The notes below the pieces were generated by a model. The model had not been told where the DNA came from, ran no database searches, and worked only from the letters and a program-made list of their open reading frames with translations. Positions 1-10,960 of a DNA stretch of 64,000 nt are shown here, piece by piece. A program made the translations under genes and the position numbers. Position 1 is the first letter of the stretch. Every line of letters starts with the position of its first letter. The DNA comes from Lycorma delicatula (taxonomy: Eukaryota > Arthropoda > Insecta > Hemiptera > Fulgoridae), in the NCBI RefSeq assembly GCF_047948215.1, contig NC_134455.1, forward strand, positions 166,886,575 through 166,950,574, in the 5' to 3' direction.

Positions 1-433
1 TTTGGGACTAATCGACGAATAAGTGAACGTAAAGTTTCTGTAGAGTACGTAATTTTAAATATTTAGACTAAACTAATATGATTATGCGGTAATGAAGAAA
101 GTTATTGGAAGTAAATAAAAATAATTTAACAAAATTTCTTCTTACAGAAGTAATTATAATTACTAATCTAAAAATTTCATTTACTATTAGAATCGGTAAA
201 AAATACATTTTTTTAGCTAACTATTACCAGTAGTTTGTTACGATGTTAACAGATCTAATTTAAAAAATAAGTTCAAAACGAAAAATGATTTAGTCATATT
301 TAAAAACGTATTAATAGATCCGCAGTGAAGTAATTTTTTGCGTTGACTAACCATATCTTATTAGTTGGTCAGATAAAAACGATATACTAAATTTTATTTT
401 CATGTTTTAGCAGTGTTTGCCGTATTATTATTG
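1..433. other. AT-rich gene-free sequence
   Basis: AT-rich sequence with no open frame of note, no splice-supported exon and no repeat I can match elsewhere in the window. I see nothing to annotate here. Confidence 0.5.
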
Positions 434-555
434 TTGTGGTAACAACTCAACTTTCATCCAGACAGGTCTGGCATCGAATCCCGGCCAGGCATGTTTCACA
501 CGCTAAAAAATTCATTTATCGTCAAAAAAAATAACGGTTCGTAAAAAAAAAAGAG
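434..555 (+). mobile_element. SINE family 2 fragment (tRNA-derived)
   Basis: Fragment of the tRNA-derived SINE seen best at 25507-25673. It has a TGTGGTAAC segment like a tRNA A-box region, a B-box-like core (ATCGAATCCCGG), then the family signature CAGGCATG...CACGCTAAAAA and ATAACGGTT, and ends in an A-rich tail at about 540-552. The 5' tRNA head is incomplete, so this copy is truncated or diverged. The family assignment rests on shared sequence inside the window. No target-site duplication was identified. Confidence 0.62.
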
Positions 556-2118
556 TGTAATTGCTAACCTGTCGTTGCCGAAACGAAGTAAATTATTAAA
601 TAAATTAAAGTTATTTTATTTTTACTTTAGATGACTCGATTCAGATGAATGAATAAATTAGATTAATTAAAATGTGTTTTTTTTTTTTTTTTAATGTAAC
701 CTACTTTTTTATCTTAACAAATCGATAGAGATAATGAAAATTGCGTAACATTTTAATAGAGGTGTGTACCAGATTATCTATTTAATTAGGAAATTTGATA
801 TGCTGCAGATTTAGAACGAGCACACAATTTGAAACGCAAGCCATAAAGTTGACAGAAATACGACGTAAACCGAACTGAGTGTGATGTAAAAATTTAAATT
901 TAAATTAGTTTTATTTAGTAATACATGAAATAAGTTTGAAAGTAATTTTACATACGGCATTACATTAAAACAAATACGAGATATGTCTGCATATATATTT
1001 GCATATTTTTATTGCGTATCAGTGAAATTACTTTTAACAGGTGTTATTGTAGAAAGCAAAATTAAACTATGTCTTCCTTATTCGAGTTAAAATAAATTTC
1101 TATATGACGGTGAAAGTTATTTCTAAGTCGGAAGTGTACATTCCCGAGTTCTTACATCTGTATCTCATACGACTGTTGTAATTAATCTTGTATGAAATCG
1201 CATGCAGAACTGAGATAAATTCAAACGGTTCAGAGGGGAAGGAGAAGAGCCCGAGCAGTAACGGAACAGTCGGCAGACGAACGGTTGCGAGGTATAGAGA
1301 AATAGTAAGAGGTAGAGCGAGAGATGTTCGTTTCTATTCAGCGTGAGCCGCACTACAGGCCGGTGGTATTCGTATCGCGTCTCCCTTAATTCCCTATCTA
1401 CTTTCCCTCCTTATTTATCAAGTCTGTTGTCTACTCGCTCCGCCCTCAAGACTCGAAATAGGGATGATTCACCCCCCAGAACTGCTTGCAATGCACCTAT
1501 TTACCCAAAGTAATGTTGTCGAATGAAGCCCTCCTTATTGGTTTCGTTTGATCTCATTCGACATCGCTGGCGGCGGGTATCTCACCTACTTCTTGTACCG
1601 GCATGCTCTTCTTATATGCGTGTGCATAAACGTTTGTAATCACAGAACGAACGCAAGCATTCTTACTCACTAATAAACCCCCTTCCCCTTTTAGTGTAAA
1701 CATACAAACGAGTGAATATACGGTGACAATGTTTTATCTGTTTGCAATTTAAAATATTTAGGCAAAATATGTTTTTTTTTACATTTTATAAAATTATACA
1801 AAACTTATGCGACTGTCTAAAAATAACCTTTTAAACTTTTTTTTGTTGAAGAATTTAGAAAATATAAAAATGCTTAGACTTGAAGCAATAATCGAGCGGT
1901 TTTATGATATGATTTAATCGCTTTTGAAAATAGCAGATCAACAGTCAAAAATAAGTATTCTACGTTAGAACTACTGAGGAAAGCGTTATTTTTTCCGGTG
2001 CGTTTTCTATTATTCGGATATGGTATTGCACATCAGTATATAGATCTAACCATAATACCGGGTAATTATATATACTTCAGCTAATTCAGGATACTTCCAG
2101 CTTGGGTGAAGTATCGAT
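556..2118. other. Gene-free stretch with a GC-richer island (about 1150-1700)
   Basis: 556-1140 is AT-rich with poly-T/A runs. From about 1150 to 1700 the sequence becomes GC-richer with many CpGs and pyrimidine-rich blocks (for example CTTTCCCTCC near 1400). I found no second copy of the island in the window and no protein similarity: the 62-aa minus-strand frame at 1165-1353 has no recognisable motif. It could be a conserved non-coding element or part of an untranslated exon. After 1720 the sequence returns to featureless AT-rich DNA up to the LINE at about 2119. Confidence 0.4.
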
Positions 2119-2436
2119 GACTTTCTGGCGAAGTTAAGCAGGATTCTGGACGGTCTCCCGGGAACCAGAGTGCTGGTTGCTTTGGTCGTTAACGTCAAGT
2201 TTCCCTCCTGGGGTTCACCACTCACTGAACCGAGAGGCGCTGGTCTCGAACAGTTTGTTGAAGTCAGGAACCGTTTCTTGAATAACGACGCTGAACAACA
2301 GCCAACTTTCTCTTGTGAACTGGGGGAAAGTTACATCGACGTCACATTGATGACGGGCGACCTGCTTAAAAGTACAAGTAGTTAGACTGTCTGGCCCGAG
2401 GCCAGTGTAAGCGACGTAGACTTATAACCTATGAGA
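2119..2436 (+). pseudogene. LINE endonuclease domain remnant (R1 clade)
   Basis: C-terminal two thirds of an apurinic/apyrimidinic-type endonuclease domain in one frame. Recognisable blocks are ILDGLPGTRVLVALVVNVKF then PSWGSP, followed by the RGAGLEQF segment, a SYIDVT block and WPEASVSDVDL. In active family members the first block carries a catalytic Asp-x-Asn and the last an Ser-Asp-His. Here the Asp is Val (VVNV) and the His is Val (SDV), so two catalytic positions are lost, apart from the stop codon after residue 72 of the open segment. The N-terminal part with the catalytic Glu is missing. It is joined in the same orientation to the RT remnant downstream. Confidence 0.8.
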
Positions 2437-3110
2437 TTGTTTACGGAGGCGGTCTAAGATCTCCAGATTGGGGTCGCTATAATCTAAGGGGCCTGGATCA
2501 GGACAGGCTGCGGCATGAGTGCGCAGCTGTCTTGCAGGGGTTGGAATAGCGTATAGAGCATAGGGAGGAGGTGGAAATTATGGCTGAGCAATTTGGCCGG
2601 GTCATCAAGACTGGCCTGCGATAGGGTTCCCGTTAAAGCCCATCAGAACTATGAACGGGAGTGGGGGGGTGTAGCGAACGGAAGTGTCACATGGTGGGAG
2701 GGGATATCTGCGATAGGGTCCTACTGCGGCCTCGGCCAATGGACGGATCCTTAAGCGGTGGCCAATTCGCTGATCAGAGAGTGCGTGGAGCCGTCATGTC
2801 AGCCGCTTCCGGGGAGACGCAAACGGAAACCCGGGAAAAAGTAGTGGTCGTCTGATCTTAGCGTGCTGCGCGCAAGAGTTAGGTCCGCTAGGAATAGATA
2901 CCAGCGTCGCCCCCTAACGGGGATTATCGCCGACGACGTGCGCGCTGAGTGTTTGCGGACCTACCAGCGCGCCCGTAACGAGTATCTTCATACCATCAAG
3001 GAAGCCAAACTCAAGTTTTGGCAAGATTCCTTGCGCGAGTGGCTGTGTAACCCCTGGCGGCTCGTGAAGCCATGTTACCGGCCAAAGCCGTTGCACGTGC
3101 TGTCCAGCAT
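2437..3110 (+). pseudogene. LINE ORF2 linker between endonuclease and RT
   Basis: Degenerate linker of the R1-like ORF2. Around 2465-2530 a frame reads YNLRGLDQDRLRHECAAV, matching the family pattern after the endonuclease. From 2863 an 83-aa open segment contains LRARVRSARNRYQRR and later ARNEYLHTIKEAKLKFWQDS, the conserved basic/aromatic helical region before the RT, ending with NPWRL. Frame changes separate these pieces. The segment at about 2635-2660 (GTTAAAGCCCAT...) also resembles, over about 30 bases, a stretch of the retro-insertion at 18672-18701; I cannot tell whether that is common ancestry or chance. Confidence 0.7.
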
Positions 3111-3218
3111 TTGATGCGGTTTGGTGGTCGATTTACCATCTGTGGCGATTTTCCAGGCGTTCCTGGATACTCTTGTTTCCAGGTGTTCCGGAGGGTGAAG
3201 CAGAAGTCGACATCAGGG

Positions 3219-4196
3219 CAGGTGAGACCATTCCCTGGCATGCGGACTGTAGATTCAGTACTTATAGACCGAGTGGTTTCTCTAATGGCACTGAGAAAGG
3301 CACCAGGGATTGACCAACTTGACACGGATATTTTCTATCATCTGCTGTCTATAAGAGAGCCGCTTGGCAGGCTGTTCTCGGGGTGCCTTAGCTAGGGCTG
3401 CTTTCCGGCTCGCTGGAATGTGGCTTTGTGAGGATGCACTTAAAATCAGGAATGAATCCTAATGAGGTCGGTAGTTATCGACCTATCAGCTTCTTGCCGG
3501 TTATCGGTAATTTGCTGGAAAGGCTGGTTGTGGAGCGGCTCTGAGAAAATATCGATATGAACTGTTTTCTAAATCGAGGCCAGTATGGCTTCATGAAACG
3601 AGTTCGTCGCACAGAGTATTGCATCTTAAATGTTCTTGACGAGGTGGAAAGCGCCGACTGTAAATATGTTTTGGCAATTTTTATTGACACAGAGGCAGCA
3701 TTTCCTTCCTTGTTTTGGAGTTCTGTCCTCTGTGAGTTGAAACGCCCCAATGTTCCCGTAGACCTACAGGCCGTAGTATGGACTACTTGTCTAATCGCAC
3801 GGCTCTGTTTAAAGATGCTCACCTAGTTGTGGAAAATTTCGTCACCAGGAGAAGCCCGCAGGGTTCCGTTCGTCCCGTGCTGTGAAACCTGGTCTTTGAC
3901 AAATTTCTGGGATTGACAGTCCCAGAAGGCATCACGGTCCAGACTTACCGATGAATGTCTAGTATTAGTTCGTGGTAACTCACTACGGCAGTTAGAAGAT
4001 CGAGCTCAGACGACTTTGTCTACCGCAGGGGGTTGGATTGACATGGAAAATTTAAAGATTTCTGTGCCCAAGACGAAGTATATGCTTCTCAAGGGTGCAG
4101 ACAAATTATCGTACAGTCAGAACCCCCACATTAAGTATAAAGACTGTGTAATCAGCTGAGTGAGAGTTCATAAGTTTCTAGGTGTTATTTTTTTTA
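3219..4196 (+). pseudogene. Reverse transcriptase remnant (R1 clade)
   Basis: RT motifs appear in order across frame shifts: KAPGIDQLDTDIF (about 3297-3335), GCFPARWNVAL (about 3399-3431), GSYRPISFLPVIGNLLERLV (about 3470-3530), QYGFMKR then LAIFIDTEAAF (about 3580-3708, motif A with its Asp present), SPQGSVRPVL (about 3853-3882, motif B), and after one base is lost ECLVLVRGNSLRQLEDRA (from 3953). Motif C, which should be Tyr-Ala-Asp-Asp, is disrupted at the frameshift and its second Asp is Glu. PKTKYMLLKG and HKFLGV complete the thumb side. Stops follow ERL (3541) and PVL. Not functional. Confidence 0.85.
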
Positions 4197-4279
4197 TATA
4201 TATTTTTTTTTTTATGAGAAGTTGCTGTTTAGCAACCATATTAAGGAAGTGACGCGGATGCCGTCTTAGTGATGCACGA

Positions 4280-4975
4280 ACTTAGGAGGGTTGCTCAGAA
4301 AGAGTATGGGTTGTCAGGCTGTCAATATACATGGTGTACCGAGGTGTCTTCGAAAGCATGACCTCTTATGCGGCGCCCGTTTGGGCGCATCGGTTGCATG
4401 TGAATAGAGCACTTCTTCAAAATTTAAGGAGTGCCCAGCGTAGAGCTTAAATTTTATGCACTATTGTTTCTAAAACAACCTCTTACCAGGCTACCACCGT
4501 ATTGGGAAAGGCTCTCCCAATCAGTTTAGTGGTGAAAGTTTGGGCAGTCACGTGGAGATTGCGAAGAGGTCGGGAGGCCGCGGTATTTGGGATGCGGTTT
4601 CGATCCGGGCCTGTACCGGAGTAGAACCGTAATCTCAATGCACCGGATCTAAATTTCGTTCAGTTGCACATCTTCTGACTCCGGAAAAGGCTTCAGAGCC
4701 TCGCGATGGATACATGGCAGCTGGAATGGCATACCAGGACTAAGGGAAGATCCTTGTATAAATTTATACAGGATCTGGGGGGATGATATGCCTCGAGTTC
4801 GTTTTTAAGGGCAATGGGTGCCTGATGCTCACCAACTATGTTAATTTGAACCAATATCTGTTTCGGTTCCGCCTGGTAGCTGATGAGGTGTCCGTCTGTG
4901 GAGAGGTCCACTCCTATGAACAGCTGATGCTTGACTGCCCTGCTCTCGGGAGGGCCAGAGATCGGACCTGAAACT
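4280..4975 (+). pseudogene. LINE ORF2 C-terminal region with Cys/His motif remnant
   Basis: Downstream of the RT several short frames match the R1-type C-terminus: a YAAPVWA-like block near 4360, an AQRRAL-like block near 4438, a segment around 4500 resembling the conserved TTVLGKALPI block, and near 4800-4965 the terminal Cys/His region (residues VCGEVHSYEQLMLDCPALGR). In the family this end reads C-x-C-G...H...C and is thought to bind nucleic acid; here the Cys that should stand two residues before CG is Ser (VSVCG). Multiple stops and shifts. A T-rich and TA-rich stretch at 4186-4213 interrupts the join to the RT. Confidence 0.72.
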
Positions 4976-5095
4976 TAGAAGTCAAGGAGAAAATTGGCAT
5001 TCACCAGCGGCGAGTCAATGTAGCGAGAGCCGCATTGTCGAACAGTGTAGAAGTTCCTAGCGGTTGCTGTGTTTAACCGATATCAGTAGTTTACC

Positions 5096-5560
5096 TGAGT
5101 GAAGAGACTCCTGCCGCACTGCTATGGGAAGCTAACCTATATATATATATATATATATATGACTGACCACCAGTCAATTAAGGCCCCAAACCTTTTTAAT
5201 ATGGTGGACAGGTACTTACTAGCATTCAGCGACCTAGGCGTGGCAGCGAATCGTTGTCTAGACGAAATAAATTTTTATTTATGGATGTCATGTTCATTTT
5301 TAGTAGTTGACGTGATGTGTCTACCCATTTTAGGAAATATGTGACAAGTGAGCGGTTGGGACACGTAAGCCGGTATGTATGGGCCCGGGATTAGTTTGCT
5401 CACGCTGTTAGGCAAGTTCTAGGAACTATTTAGGATACTGGTCGCTAAACTATTCGAGGCTCAGTAGTCGTTTGTGGCACAGACATTCGGTCTTATGTTT
5501 TAGGGCGACCGAATGGGGTGGTGGCGGGAGAACTCCCAAGCAAACCAAATACCGTAAAAG
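5096..5560 (+). other. Probable 3' UTR of the R1-like LINE
   Basis: GC-balanced sequence following the ORF2 remnant, unlike the AT-rich flank beyond 5560, with no coding frame related to the element. It is interrupted at 5138-5160 by a TA run. Assigned to the LINE only by position and composition. The boundary at about 5560 is where AT-rich sequence resumes. Confidence 0.4.
5138..5160. repeat. (TA)n microsatellite
   Basis: Eleven consecutive AT/TA dinucleotides within the presumed LINE 3' UTR. Confidence 0.9.
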
Positions 5561-5834
5561 CGATGATTAGATGTTAATCATAATTTATCTTGGAGTCAGT
5601 CTAAGATAATTCCTGGAGTTGATTTGCCCCTTTTGTTTTTTGCCTTTTGTCCTTTTCAGCATTTCACGAATTTATATTGAGGGGTTTTCCTCGCACAAGT
5701 TTCACATCCTTATGAATCTTCTAACAATTTTCAAAGACAATCCATATCTTTTTCTTTTCCCGTGCCTTTTATAATCCTTGTCTGTGAATCGTATTAGTCC
5801 TTCGTTTATGTGATTATACTTTTCTCTAGATTTT
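5561..5834. other. AT-rich spacer
   Basis: No gene, motif or repeat recognised between the LINE 3' segment and repeat A copy 1. Confidence 0.45.
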
Positions 5835-6760
5835 TATCTTTCCCCTTTCCACAGATTTTCCAGAATGGTTCTAGAGCTATGTGCAAGAAAAAAGTATGGT
5901 AATCAGTCAGAAAATGGGGTATGGGTTTTTGCATTTCTCGACGTCTCAATGAACCAGGAATTCCAAATAAAAAAAAAAAAATGCGGAGTAATATTCGTAC
6001 GTTCGTATGTGTATTGACGTGTTTGAAGCTTAATACTTTTGACTGGGTATAACGATTTTGATGAAGTTTTGCACAGACTAGTGTATATGGGGCAATTTTT
6101 TGGTAAAATTTTGGGTCAGTATTTTCAGGGGGTAGATAGCTTTTTAGGATCAATTTTATCAACATTTTGCAAACATAACTCAACTTTATATTAACCTCAG
6201 TATATTAGTGTATTCTTTTCTTAATTGAAAAAAAAAAATGTTAAGAAATCCCAAAATTTGCTTTTCAAAATATCATATCTTTATATTTATTGCATATTTT
6301 TTAACCGGTATTTTAAAATGTTTTCCTATGAATAAGATAGTGCAGGAGACCTAAGATAAAATACTTTAGGGGCAATATTGGGGATGGGAAAGCCAATCAG
6401 AGTTTAAAAATATAGATTTTTTTAATTTTTACAAACTTTCTGGTCTATTTAAATATTTAATATTAAATGTTATTTTATCATTTTCATCACAATTCACTCT
6501 CATTCGCAAAAAAGAAATCTTTAGTAACTTTTTATTGGTTGTACATTTTTTAGTTAAATTTGTTGTTTAGTTTGTTCTATTTAACCTAGTAAACGTAGAG
6601 AAATCAAAACATTTTCTTGGAAGCTGATTTTGGAGGTGGGAGAGCTGAAAAATATAAAAAATTCAGTTAAAAAAAATTTTTTTTTTGTTTATTTAAACAT
6701 TTAGTGGTAATTTCACAATAAAACTTCATCATAAATTACCCCTACCTCAAGAAACAAATA
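5835..6760 (+). repeat. Dispersed repeat A, copy 1
   Basis: Shares long, diverged similarity with 26985-27640 (same orientation) and 55785-56605 (opposite orientation). Anchors are the block around 5870-5960 (TTCTAGAGCTATGTGCAAG... GCATTTCTCGAC), the GAAGTTTTGCACAG block near 6063, GGGCAATATTGGG near 6371 and GGAGGTGGGAG near 6632. A sub-block ending in CACAATTCACTC/ATAAATTACCCC occurs twice here (about 6445-6500 and 6690-6750), flanking the GGAGGTGGGAG block. The minus strand carries a 125-aa open frame (5806-6183) whose central part resembles the frames in the other two copies. No known transposon protein is recognisable, and termini are not sharply defined. Confidence 0.75.
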
Positions 6761-9059
6761 ACCAATAAGAATAAATAACCAATGATAGGAAGGAATACAG
6801 CTTTGTTGTCAGCTTTTCTCCTGGTCTTAACCATAAGCGTTGAACCGGTTAATCAGAGTAGAGATTAACTTGCACGTAGGAAACTGTTTTATTTACTATT
6901 ATGTTAAGAATCTGTAAAAAAGAATTTAAAGCGCTTTATTCACGTTAGGTAATTAACAATTATTGAATGAATTTATGGAATAAAAAAACTTTTGTTACAT
7001 CCTTTTAGAGCGAGAACAAAGACTGATTAATAGTTTGACGGTTGATTAATAAAGAAAAATAAAACAGTTATTATAAATAATTTTTTTTCTTCTCTTTGGT
7101 CATGGTATTAGTACACTGGGAATTCTGTGTAACTATAGGTTACTATTATAATTAACAACGCTATTAATAATCTACTTAATTTAATATTCTATTAAAAGTA
7201 ATTTTACTGTTTTTTTTATTTATTTCAACGATTTTTTTAATTTTATTACCGTACTTTATTTAGTACAGATAATTACTTTTACAGTATATATTTAACGTAT
7301 CACATCATTTTATGTAATAGATGATTTTTTTTTTAATGTTAACAAATATACATGTTTTTTGATTTGTGATTGCAATCGTCTCCTTTTGAAAATTTACCTT
7401 TGGGGAAAGATGGTGTAGCTAGTACCGGTTGATGGGTTTGTTATATAACGAAGCCCTTTGGAATAAGAGGGTTTCTAAATGTTTTATTAGAAATAAATCG
7501 TATTTAATGAAATACACTGCTTGTATGGGGATGAGGGAAATAATTTGTTTTGTGTAAAACGAATGTTCATATAAAAAAAAAAATTAATAGGTTTTTAAAA
7601 CAAAGGTAGAAAATGATCAATAAAATAAAATTTAGTATTTTTTAATGAGTCAGGGTAAAACTAAAATGCGGATAAATCTGATCTACAAACGATTAGAATA
7701 ACACAATGTAGATTTGAGTATTCAGTATTCTTACGGGTAACCTAATATTCCGACAGTCATAGTAAATTTTTACAAAATGTTAAAAGGGTAAAAAGAAAAG
7801 AGTCAATTTAATCTTTCGAATATTCTAAATAGTGTAAAATTTAATTGAAGAAAATCGGTGTAACTTTACGTATTAAGTGCAATGTTAGGTGTTTGAGTTT
7901 GAAAATTATTTATTTTTCAATTTAAAACTAGACGTCATTATTGGCTGTGAGATAGACGCTTAATCATAGATAAGGTTTAAAAAATGTTTTTCTTGATATA
8001 AAGAAATATATATGTGATGTTATAGTTACGGTTACGGTTACGGTTATGTGATAACCGTGTAAACTCTGGGAATCGGTGTTAAATATCAGATTATCAATGT
8101 ATCATTCATTACATCCATTACCAACAATTAATAAACTAAAATAGAAGATTAGTATTAAAATTTAACCGCTTTACGCAACGTATCTAATTTTATAAGACGG
8201 TAAAAACTTGAAATTTGAAAATTTGTTTCAATAATAAGTATATCGTTTGAAATTTTTACTATCTTTTTATGCAAACTGGTTATTAATAAAAAAAAATTTT
8301 CTGTTGGCGAAATTAAATGCTTATGTAGATATATACTTTACTGAAAAAAAGAATAAAAAGAGAAATAAATATAAAATTTATAAATAAAAATAGGATATCG
8401 AGGAAAAATGAGACGGCGCGAACTACTGATATATTTAAAAAAATAATTTTTCTCTATATCCAGTTTCTATCTGTATTTCCCTTTCAGAATATCTTTACAG
8501 TAAAATTAAAAGTATAATGAGGTAGAGTAAAAAACAACGAGGTCTTGTTTAGAAAGAATTTGTAAATTCTAAATTATATTTAGGAATAGTAAGAAATATA
8601 AATTATAAAAAGGTATATGGAGTATTATTGTCTTTTATGAAAACAGTTCATGGATAGTACAAAAGAACAACAGAAAATACTTGACGGTTTTTGAATATGA
8701 TCTTATAGGAGAATGTTGAAAATAGATGGAAAATAATAAAAAAAAAGATAAGATACGTAGTTGGAAGGTGAAAAAATGTTAAAAGAATAGTTGCAGAATG
8801 AGCAGGAAAAGAGAAAAATTAGTGGAAGAAACGTAAAGAGTAATACTTGTAGATCCATCCGCCATGTATTAACGTATCTAATTAAGTTTTGAAGTATAAT
8901 AAAATTTCAAATAATTTAGTGGCAGATATAGAGACTATTTTGAAATTATCAGATCGGCATACATTAGAAAGGAATAAAAAAACATCGTAATATTTATCTC
9001 CTGCTACTTCGTTGGAGCAAACCTATTTATATTGATTGATATCCGCATCAATATTTTTC
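6761..9059. other. AT-rich gene-free stretch
   Basis: Long AT-rich DNA with poly-A/T runs and no open frame above the reporting length. The only internal structure noted is a short run of GGTTAC hexamers at about 8026-8046. No transposon protein and no second copy of any sizeable segment was recognised. Confidence 0.5.
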
Positions 9060-9420
9060 TTTAATAAAAACCATGCGTCATGTTTTTATAATGGAAACAC
9101 TGAACGAAACAGCGCGTCATCCTTGGTTAAGATTCATTAAACATCGTAGTCTAGGAGGGGAAACGACGCATTTCAGCAATGCAAGGTATTGGAACGTGTC
9201 CGAACAGGAGAGACTGATTGAATGTCAGCTCGGGTTAACATGGGTCCAGTCAATAGAGACGGGCAATCGCCACCCCTACCCCTCGGGGGTATCCCCTTGT
9301 AATCACATCACCCTTCCGCAGTCTTCCTTTATATATAGATATCTCCTGTTTTCTGCGTTTCTCTTATTTCTCTACTCCGTTTTATTTCTTCTACTAAACG
9401 ATTCTGAATCACTCTAAAGT
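9060..9420 (+). other. GC-richer island with a 114-aa open frame, unrecognised
   Basis: A local rise in GC content and CpG in AT-rich surroundings. The plus strand has an open frame at 9073-9417 (MRHVFIMETLNETARHPWLR... ending LLLNDSESL). Its last 35 or so residues are hydrophobic, but this reflects a T-rich region after the TATATATAG at 9332. I recognise no domain, and no adjacent exon or splice signal makes it convincing. It could be non-coding conserved DNA with a chance frame, or a lineage-specific gene. I lean to non-coding. Confidence 0.3.
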
Positions 9421-10163
9421 AATAAACAGAAGTAGTTATAAAATTTATAAATTATAATTTTTTATATGATCACACTTTTTTATGACAGATTTTTATTTTT
9501 ATTCTGAGGAGTTGTAAGAAAATATGCTTTTTAAACTATTGAAGTTCATCTGATAAAAATTGTACTAATTCTAAAATTACATGTAAAATACGCTAAGTTC
9601 TATTTTTTAACCCAAAATGATAACTTTTTCCATTAGATTTAAAAAAAAAATGCTATTCCTTAATTATTTCATGAAGTCAGTCACACTGACATGTTGAGAT
9701 TTCACCATAACGATACATCGGAAATTAATTTATTCAAAATGAATCCGAAAGTGTGGCTACACGGATGGATTATATATAAAAAGAATAGCAATCCTAAATG
9801 TGTCGGAATTTGTGAAAAAGTATTAGTTGCTTTTTTCAAGTGTTAGAAAAGTTCCTACTATTGGAAATATATTTGATTGTACTAATGTTATATGTTTGAA
9901 AAATTTCATCAAATCAGCCAATCCATCCACAAATTTGAATTGTAACATTTTCTTTGTTTTGAATATTTAATGATATACCATTAAAAATTTTTTTCTCCGA
10001 TTTTTTCTCACTCTTAGGAACAATACCTTCCTTATCTTAGGAATAATTTTCAAAGCTATTAATATGATAATAATATTATTAAAACGTCATCCGGATTACT
10101 AAACTTCCAAATTTTGTAATATTTTAGACGTTTTTCAATTTCTTTTTTTTGAGATTTTATTTT
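9421..10163. other. AT-rich gene-free stretch
   Basis: No coding sequence. The 9650-9960 part has the texture of an old non-coding repeat, but I found no matching copy in the window. Confidence 0.4.
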
Positions 10164-10960
10164 GATAAAAAAATAAAAAATTCCTTTTCGGCACGCTGGA
10201 AGGCGGAGGTAGATTTCATCGGTGCTAGCTATGGTATAAAAAAGATTTCCACCTTAAAAGTTAAGAAAAACGTTGAATTTATCGAATACGACAGTGGTTG
10301 CATTTGAAAAATGTTTCACAAGCATACTACAAGCCTCATCTTCTTACAATTCTAGCAACATTTTGGTCATCTCTTGTCGTAAGGATTGGTCATATCATAA
10401 ATTGTTTCAGACAAAAGTTTTAGGTAATGTTTAGAGAATTAATGAACACTTTAAACCGATTCGATACTGTGCCTATTAAGGAAGGTTTGATTTTGTCTTC
10501 GAAATTCCATTTTTTCCACCCCCTGAGCCAATGGTTGATGATATCAAAATCTTTACTATAGGAATAGTACGAACTTTAAACGAGTCTGGCATTTTACTTA
10601 ATAAGATAGTTATAGCAATATTTTGTTTTTTCGAAAAAGCCCACTCATTCCCACCCCCATGGTCTGAATTTAGCCGTTAACGAACTCGACCGAGATTTTG
10701 GAACGAGTTATTTCTAAGGAACAATTTGACAGTGATTGGCGCAAAATTACGTCAGTTATCGTGTCCACAAGAAAGTGAAGTAATATATATATGTATATAT
10801 ATATATAAACTTTATATATATAAATTTATATATAAACTTTTGAGCTGACTGTGGTTTTGGGGTCATGGGGATGTGAAACTCGAAGATATGTCGAAATTTT
10901 CCGGAAGTCGAATCATGGTACCCATTACAATAGGTAGCGTTCTTATGAAATCTACCTAAA
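10164..10960 (+). repeat. Dispersed repeat B, copy 1 (candidate non-autonomous DNA element)
   Basis: Closely similar along its whole length to 53239-54015, in the same orientation: shared blocks include GAAGGCGGAGG-type ends, GATTCGATACTGT, CACCCCCTG and TTTTCGAAAAAGCCC. A 13-bp perfect inverted pair lies near the ends: AGGTAGATTTCAT at 10207-10219 and ATGAAATCTACCT at 10945-10957; the same pair is kept in the second copy. Similarity continues about 40 bases left of the left arm, so these arms may not be the true termini. No open frame, so if mobile it was moved in trans. An internal TA-rich segment at 10781-10835 is expanded relative to copy 2. Confidence 0.75.

Larger units (their letters stand above)
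2119..5560 (+). mobile_element. R1-clade non-LTR retrotransposon (LINE), 5'-truncated and decayed
   Basis: Relic of a LINE ORF2 followed by a 3' UTR-like segment. Read left to right, frameshifted fragments give an AP-type endonuclease, a linker with the R1-type Arg/Tyr-rich helical segment (RARNEYLHTIKEAKLKFWQD at about 2970), the reverse transcriptase and a C-terminal Cys/His region. The order and motifs match R1-clade elements, which in living copies nick target DNA and reverse-transcribe their RNA at the nick. ORF1 and the start of the endonuclease are missing, so the copy is 5'-truncated. At least five frame changes and several stops make it inactive. The 3' boundary is uncertain: the GC content suggests element sequence to about 5560, but no poly-A tail or target-site duplication was recognised. 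Confidence 0.85.

Noticed and set aside
1430..1450. Shared 16-mer TACTCGCTCCGCCCTC with about 57688-57704
   Set aside because: No similarity extends beyond it, and one such chance match is expected in 64 kb.
3475..3822. 115-aa minus-strand frame over the LINE RT
   Set aside because: Antisense shadow of the plus-strand RT motifs.
8026..8046. Telomere-like repeat
   Set aside because: The unit is GGTTAC, not the insect TTAGG, and only about three units are present.
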